Shown here piece after piece: positions 61,589 to 64,000 of a DNA stretch of 64,000 nt (its first letter is position 1; each line of letters starts with the position of its first letter). The DNA lies in NCBI RefSeq assembly GCF_048771995.1, contig NC_133024.1, forward strand, positions 4,407,001 through 4,471,000, given 5' to 3'. The DNA is from Taeniopygia guttata. Its lineage: Eukaryota > Chordata > Aves > Passeriformes > Estrildidae. The notes beneath the pieces were generated by a model that saw only the letters and a program-made list of their open reading frames with translations, was not told where the DNA came from and searched no databases. The position numbers and the translations under genes are program-made.

Positions 61589-63370
61589 TGTTAGGATATA
61601 TGGTTTATTGTGGGGTCCTGCGCAGAGCTGCCAGCTGCAGCTCGAAGCAGGCCCCAAGGAGTAGGGGCAGGGCGAAACAGAGTTCTAAGAGAGGTTCTAA
61701 GAGGGTAGAGAGAAGGGGAGGGAGAGAGTGCAGGAGAATGGGCAGGAAGAGGGGCAGAGGAAGGGGGCCTGGTCTCATGGGAACGTCTTATCAAGGGGGC
61801 TTGAAAGTGGGTGCAGAATAGGACTTTGGACCAGTGGGATTACAGATTCATCATACTTCAGGGGAGGGTTGCATGTGTGGGATAAACTATCAATTTTTGA
61901 GGGATGAGACAGAATACTTTATCTCTCCCTTGAATCTGTCTGTGGGTCAAAAAAGGGAGTTACCTTCTACTAGCTACACTACTGTCCACCAGTTGCTCAG
62001 CAACCAAGGTCCGAAATCTCAAAGCTTGTTCTCATCTCAGTTTCACTCACAGAATCTGTATTTTCCAAATTCTTTGCTAAGCAAACATATTTACAAGGCT
62101 TTCCCATTTCATCTTCCCCAATATCTCCCCCGTTCTGATGAACAACTAAGATGTTAGATACTCTCTTTCTCATCAATTTTGCACACACTGAAGTATGCAG
62201 GGTATTACAAATAAAACTACAACTAGCACTATTAAAATGATCAAGCCTGCTTCTTAGAGCTCCTTTAGATATTTGGGCCAGGTTTTTTTCAGAAGTAGCA
62301 AGGTCCTGAAGTTACAGCAGATTGTAGACTTTTTCGAAAGTTCCTGCAGGCTGAATTTGCAAAAGGGCTCTGCGAGCCATCTTTCTGATATCATCTAACA
62401 CCATTCTGGGTAAATTCACTTGATTATCATTTTAATAATCAGGAGGGTCACCTGTTAGCTTAGACAAGGTGAGGACACGAAGGTCTGCATCAGTGCATTG
62501 TCTGTAAGTGGCTAGAACCCCTGCAATCAGTCTCTTCCATTTGAGTTCCCATAGCATATATTGTGAATCTGTAAGAATTATATGAGCAAGATTTTTACAG
62601 TCAGTTGGTGTGAGTGTATGTACCTTCCAGGGTATACTTTTCAGCAGTTGCTTAAAATATGGAGAGCAAATACCACTGTCCTTTATCGATTTTCGTAATT
62701 CTTTCAGCTCATGAGATGGGATGGCTGTCCATGTTCTAGGACCACAGGCATTGCCAAAGGATTTAAACTTTCCTCTTTGCATATTTCGCGTCTGACTTCA
62801 TGCCAGTCTGTTAGTTGAAGGTTATCAAAACCTTTCTGGGAATTTTCTAAATTTGAGATTGATGATGGTGAATTTTCAGGGTGTAGTGTCTTATTTTGGG
62901 TTGCGAAACCTGTGCCAAACTCTGGAGACACGGAAGCGCGGAGGAATGGAGTGGAGTCTCAGCAACAACAAGGATGGGAGGAGCGGCTGCTGCGGGCGTG
63001 GTCTGTGCAGCAAACAGCTCGACCAACGCCCTGCACGCCGGGACGAGCTCAGCGGCGGTCGTATTAAAGAGTCTATGTCCAACTGTGTCCCAAAAGTCTC
63101 TGGTAAAGACGTTCAGTATTGGGAAGTTAACTAAAATCCATTCCAAAAGGTTTTTTAGCTGTTGCTTAGGTAATGTGGTGTTGCTGCATCGTCGTTCAGC
63201 AGCGTCTCCGTGCTCCAGGGATGTCACGGCAAGGGTCCTCGGAGAGCTCCAGGTACTCGACGATTGCCTCGGCAAATTTTTTGAGCATCAGCTTTTACAC
63301 CGGCCAGCAGTGAAATGTCGCGCTCACGACACCTATTTGGAGGCTACTACTGGTTATTTAGTTATCGTCC
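61589..63370 (-). mobile_element. ERVK-like provirus relic: gag, env tail, 3' LTR
   Basis: A fossil, read right to left. The gag region shows a matrix-type start and a capsid-type block (SPYFKQLLKSIPWKV, LTPTDCKNLAHIILTD). The end of an env transmembrane protein follows, then a purine-rich tract (ACGGGGGAGATA) and a 3' LTR of about 530 bp (61589-62121) with AATAAA on the minus strand. Pol is not seen, so the element is internally reduced, and it has several further breaks. No matching 5' LTR is clear on the right. The purine tract and capsid likeness support class II. The right end is approximate. Confidence 0.7.
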
Positions 63371-64000
63371 TTGGCCCAGCACTGCCTCCCCCAAAACCAC
63401 TGTGCCGGGCAAAGCAGAAGGCACAGGGCTGCCTGCCTCTGGGGCCCAGGAGGATGATGAGATCGCTGAATGTGTCCTGGCACCTGATATGGCTTCAGGG
63501 CCCCGGGCGTCACTGCCACTCTGGGGTGCACAGGATGAGACTGGGAAAGTTATGGGGGCAAGGGGAGAACATCCCGGGCACTCTGAGGTGGGAGCATTGT
63601 CAAGGGAGTTCCGCTGGCCCGGGGCCCACCCCTGGTGTCCCTTTTCCCCCGACATGCCCCATGTTCCCAGCTGTGAGGTGGCACCGTTCTGATCCCTGGA
63701 CCGTGGAGAAGTCCCCGGTTTTGGTGGCACTTCTTCAGGCCCCGGCCCCAGCCCTGCCCCATGGCGGCCCCCCTTTCCCCAGTGCCCGGTTCCCCGGTAC
63801 CTTCATAGCACTGTGCCCCTGGGTGCTCCCCTAGTGTCCCCATCTCTCCAAGTGCTTTCCCCCTCCCAGGTGCTCCCCGCCCCGGTGCTCTCCATCCTCC
63901 CCGTGCTCCCCACCGCTGCTGCCCGCTACACGGTGCTGCTCTCCGCCCCTCGGAGCAGAACCCCCGATGCCCCCTGAACATCCTACTCATGGCCCCTGAT
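63371..64000. other. GC-rich right end, nothing recognised
   Basis: Cytosine-rich sequence with short proline-rich open frames on both strands. No motif recognised and no splice-supported exon. Confidence 0.5.

Overview
This is vertebrate nuclear DNA and almost certainly avian; a songbird is the best guess (inference). Reasons: about fifteen CR1 LINE fragments with the typical avian 3' end, several LTR elements that look like passerine ERV LTRs, short GC-rich introns, and bird-like protein sequences with GT-AG splice sites. There are no bacterial-type operons, CRISPR arrays or tRNA genes.

From about 8 kb onward the window is the block found in human 11q13.4: IL18BP (-), RNF121 (-), NUMA1 (-), LAMTOR1 (-), TOMT/LRTOMT (+), ANAPC15 (-) and a folate receptor (+). 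Five of these could be read exon by exon from start to stop with all phases agreeing: RNF121 325 aa in 9 exons, NUMA1 1677 aa in 25 coding exons, LAMTOR1 161 aa in 5, TOMT 259 aa in 3, ANAPC15 121 aa in 4. The folate receptor also closes, at 247 aa in 4 exons. IL18BP lacks a resolved start codon.

The first 7.3 kb are different. They are AT-rich and hold the first two coding exons and CpG island of PAXBP1 (-), a gene not normally part of this block. Then come two solo LTRs of one family in opposite orientation and an ERVK-like relic. This is either a rearrangement or assembly joint, or a real local synteny change.

Other non-coding structure: CpG-island promoters at PAXBP1, IL18BP, RNF121, NUMA1, LAMTOR1 and ANAPC15; three CCAAT boxes spaced exactly 31 bp upstream of RNF121; two CLEAR-type E-boxes upstream of LAMTOR1; a nearly 1 kb GGACAC-rich minisatellite beside LAMTOR1; a 30-bp tandem array between NUMA1 and LAMTOR1; a second pair of inverted solo LTRs flanking TOMT-ANAPC15; a solo LTR with perfect 6-bp target duplication inside NUMA1; and an ERVK-like gag/env/LTR relic near the right end.

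The genes are unrelated housekeeping or specialised functions: splicing factor, cytokine decoy, ER ubiquitin ligase, spindle-pole organiser, lysosomal Ragulator anchor, hair-cell methyltransferase-like protein, APC/C subunit, folate uptake. They do not form a pathway. I see no clearly undescribed biological system. The best leads are the intact catalytic set in TOMT, the altered CDK1 site and short coiled coil of NUMA1, the promoter motif arrays, and the PAXBP1 joint.
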